A stretch of DNA of 23,295 bases, taken from positions 1 to 23,295 of the forward strand of contig DASTQL010000177.1 of NCBI GenBank assembly GCA_035761805.1, read 5' to 3'. Origin of the DNA: DASTQL01 sp035761805. Its GTDB lineage: Bacteria; Actinomycetota; Actinomycetes; Jiangellales; Jiangellaceae. Numbering within the stretch: position 1 is the first letter of the stretch; each line of letters starts with the position of its first letter. A model generated the notes under the pieces. The model saw only the letters and a program-made list of their open reading frames with translations. It did not search any database and was not told the DNA's origin. The position numbers and the translations under genes are program-made. Shown here piece by piece: positions 22,123-23,295 of this stretch.

Positions 22123-22129
22123 TGCCGCC

Positions 22130-23295
22130 ATGTCGGCTGACGGGAACGAGCCGGAGGAGCTGTTGCGCCGATTCCAGGCGGCGATCTCCGGGATGGAGCT
22201 GGACGACCTGCGGCAGCTCGCCGCTGACCTGCCGCTGCTCGCGGGACGGGCTCCGCAACGCCCCACGCGACCCCGCCTGCGCAGGCCACCCCGGCACGAC
22301 GTGGCGGTCTTCCGGATGCGCGTCGACCTCGACCACGCCCGACCGCCGATCTGGCGCAGGCTGGACATCCGCTCGGACGTCACGCTGGACGTCGTCCACC
22401 AGGTGCTGCAGGCGGCCTTCGACTGGACGGACTCGCACCTGCACCGCTTCGCACTCGGCGGCGGGCCGTTCGACCTGCACAGCGAGCTCTTGCTCTGTCC
22501 GTACGACGTCGAGGAGGGCGAGGACGACGGGACCCCCGCGTCCGGCGTGCGCCTCGACGAGACGATGCAGGAACCGGGCGACGTCCTGCGCTACGTCTAC
22601 GACTACGGCGACTCCTGGGAGCTGACGCTCCGCCTGGAGCAGGTCCTCCCGGTCGCGGAGCAGACCCCGACCGCGACCTGCGTCGACGGCCGCCGCGCCG
22701 CCCCTCCCGAGGACTGCGGCGGTATCACCGACGCCGGCGAGCTGTCCGAGGTGCTCGACGATCCCGCGCACTTCGACGTGGACGAGGTGAACCATGCCCT
22801 GCGCGGGCCCTACCTCGTCCTCCGCGAGTACGGCGTGCACCCACGGCTGGTCGACATGGTGAACCGGCTGAGCTTCACCGACGTCGGAGACGATCTCGCC
22901 GCGCGCCTGACCACCCTCGGCTCGCCGGCACGGGAGCCCACGCCGGACGAGATGGCCGCGGCCCTGCGCGCGCACCTGTGGTTTCTCGACCGAGCGGGCG
23001 ACGGCGGGATCGAGCTGACGTCGGCCGGCTACCTGAAGCCGGTCGACGTGGAGGAGGCCTCCCGGCTCGTGCCCTCGATGGGCGACTGGGTGGGCAAGAA
23101 CAACCGCGAGGTCCACGCCGCACCGCTGCTGGGCTTCCGCCAGTCCCTGCAGGCGATGGGGCTGCTGCGCAAGTACAAGGGCAGGCTGCTTCTCACCCGC
23201 GCCGGCGCCGCGGTGCGGGGACGGCCGGAGCGGCTCTGGCAGCACGTCGCCGCACGGCTGGCGCCGGCCGGGTCGGGCACGTTCGACGACGAGGC
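22130..23295 (+). CDS. Plasmid pRiA4b ORF-3 family protein, truncated by window end
   Basis: An open frame from ATG 22130 runs off the end with at least 388 codons. Residues about 57-200 form the PRiA4_ORF3 domain: AVFRMRVDLDHARPPIWRRL (59-78), the VHQVLQAAFDWTDSHLHRF segment, and YVYDYGDSWELTLRLE (155-170). The family is a compact fold of unknown function, widespread on plasmids and chromosomes. The part after residue about 250 (LWFLDRAGDGGIELTSAGYL, then LQAMGLLRKYKGRLLLTRAG) resembles a winged helix and is probably a second domain. A 50-residue charged N-terminus precedes the first. The start is supported by a TACTGT box 7 nt upstream. No partner gene is visible downstream because the window ends. 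Confidence 0.85.
   Translation, partial: MSADGNEPEELLRRFQAAISGMELDDLRQLAADLPLLAGRAPQRPTRPRLRRPPRHDVAVFRMRVDLDHARPPIWRRLDIRSDVTLDVVHQVLQAAFDWTDSHLHRFALGGGPFDLHSELLLCPYDVEEGEDDGTPASGVRLDETMQEPGDVLRYVYDYGDSWELTLRLEQVLPVAEQTPTATCVDGRRAAPPEDCGGITDAGELSEVLDDPAHFDVDEVNHALRGPYLVLREYGVHPRLVDMVNRLSFTDVGDDLAARLTTLGSPAREPTPDEMAAALRAHLWFLDRAGDGGIELTSAGYLKPVDVEEASRLVPSMGDWVGKNNREVHAAPLLGFRQSLQAMGLLRKYKGRLLLTRAGAAVRGRPERLWQHVAARLAPAGSGTFDDE

Noticed and set aside
22019..23245. A 408-codon minus-strand frame opposite the PRiA4 gene
   Set aside because: It is the antisense of a clear PRiA4_ORF3 domain and carries no motif of its own.

Overview
The window is about 23.3 kb of very GC-rich DNA with G/C-biased third codon positions, frequent GTG starts, many 4-bp ATGA/GTGA stop-start overlaps and many apparently leaderless genes. 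Together with the gene order (sigR-rsrA, SRAP protein, aroA, rsgA, hisN) this points to a free-living actinobacterium, most likely near Nocardioides (Propionibacteriales). The genus is inferred from gene order and protein character, not tested. No rRNA, tRNA, CRISPR array, insertion sequence or phage gene was seen.

Left third (1-8325): a core chromosomal block. On the minus strand, SRAP abasic-site protein and an alpha/beta hydrolase lead into sigR-rsrA, a thiol-oxidative-stress sigma factor and its zinc anti-sigma factor. On the plus strand, DoxX, aroA and rsgA lead towards hisN. Between rsgA and hisN sit a flavoprotein of unrecognised subfamily, with its own leaderless 10-codon upstream ORF, and a divergent DUF2231 membrane protein. 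sigR carries a textbook SigR/SigH autoregulatory promoter and a second in-frame start with a strong ribosome binding site.

Middle (8010-13650): a minus-strand pair (AI-2E-family permease, then an unknown membrane protein whose frame runs about 316 bp antisense into hisN). Divergent from it is a HelD-type RNA-polymerase-associated helicase, translationally coupled to a UbiA prenyltransferase of the homogentisate phytyltransferase type.

Right-middle (13760-16884): an arsenic/antimony-type module. ArsR is divergent from a flavin monooxygenase ending in a vicinal cysteine pair, which is coupled by GTGA to a major-facilitator permease. Three copies of an ATYGAC-N4-GTCRAT palindrome lie between the divergent genes.

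Right end (17026-23295): a STAND-like P-loop ATPase whose frame is interrupted by one in-frame amber codon, a LasC/UbiH-like flavin monooxygenase whose ribosome binding site lies inside a 9-bp hairpin, a ZIP-family permease lacking the usual histidines, a poorly supported (possibly frameshifted) ORF, and the first 388 codons of a pRiA4b ORF-3 family protein that runs off the window.

A recurring regulatory feature is a -10 hexamer exactly 7 nt before the start codon at several genes (aroA, hisN, the ATPase, the PRiA4 gene, the 10-codon upstream ORF, and less perfectly doxX and arsR), implying leaderless mRNAs.
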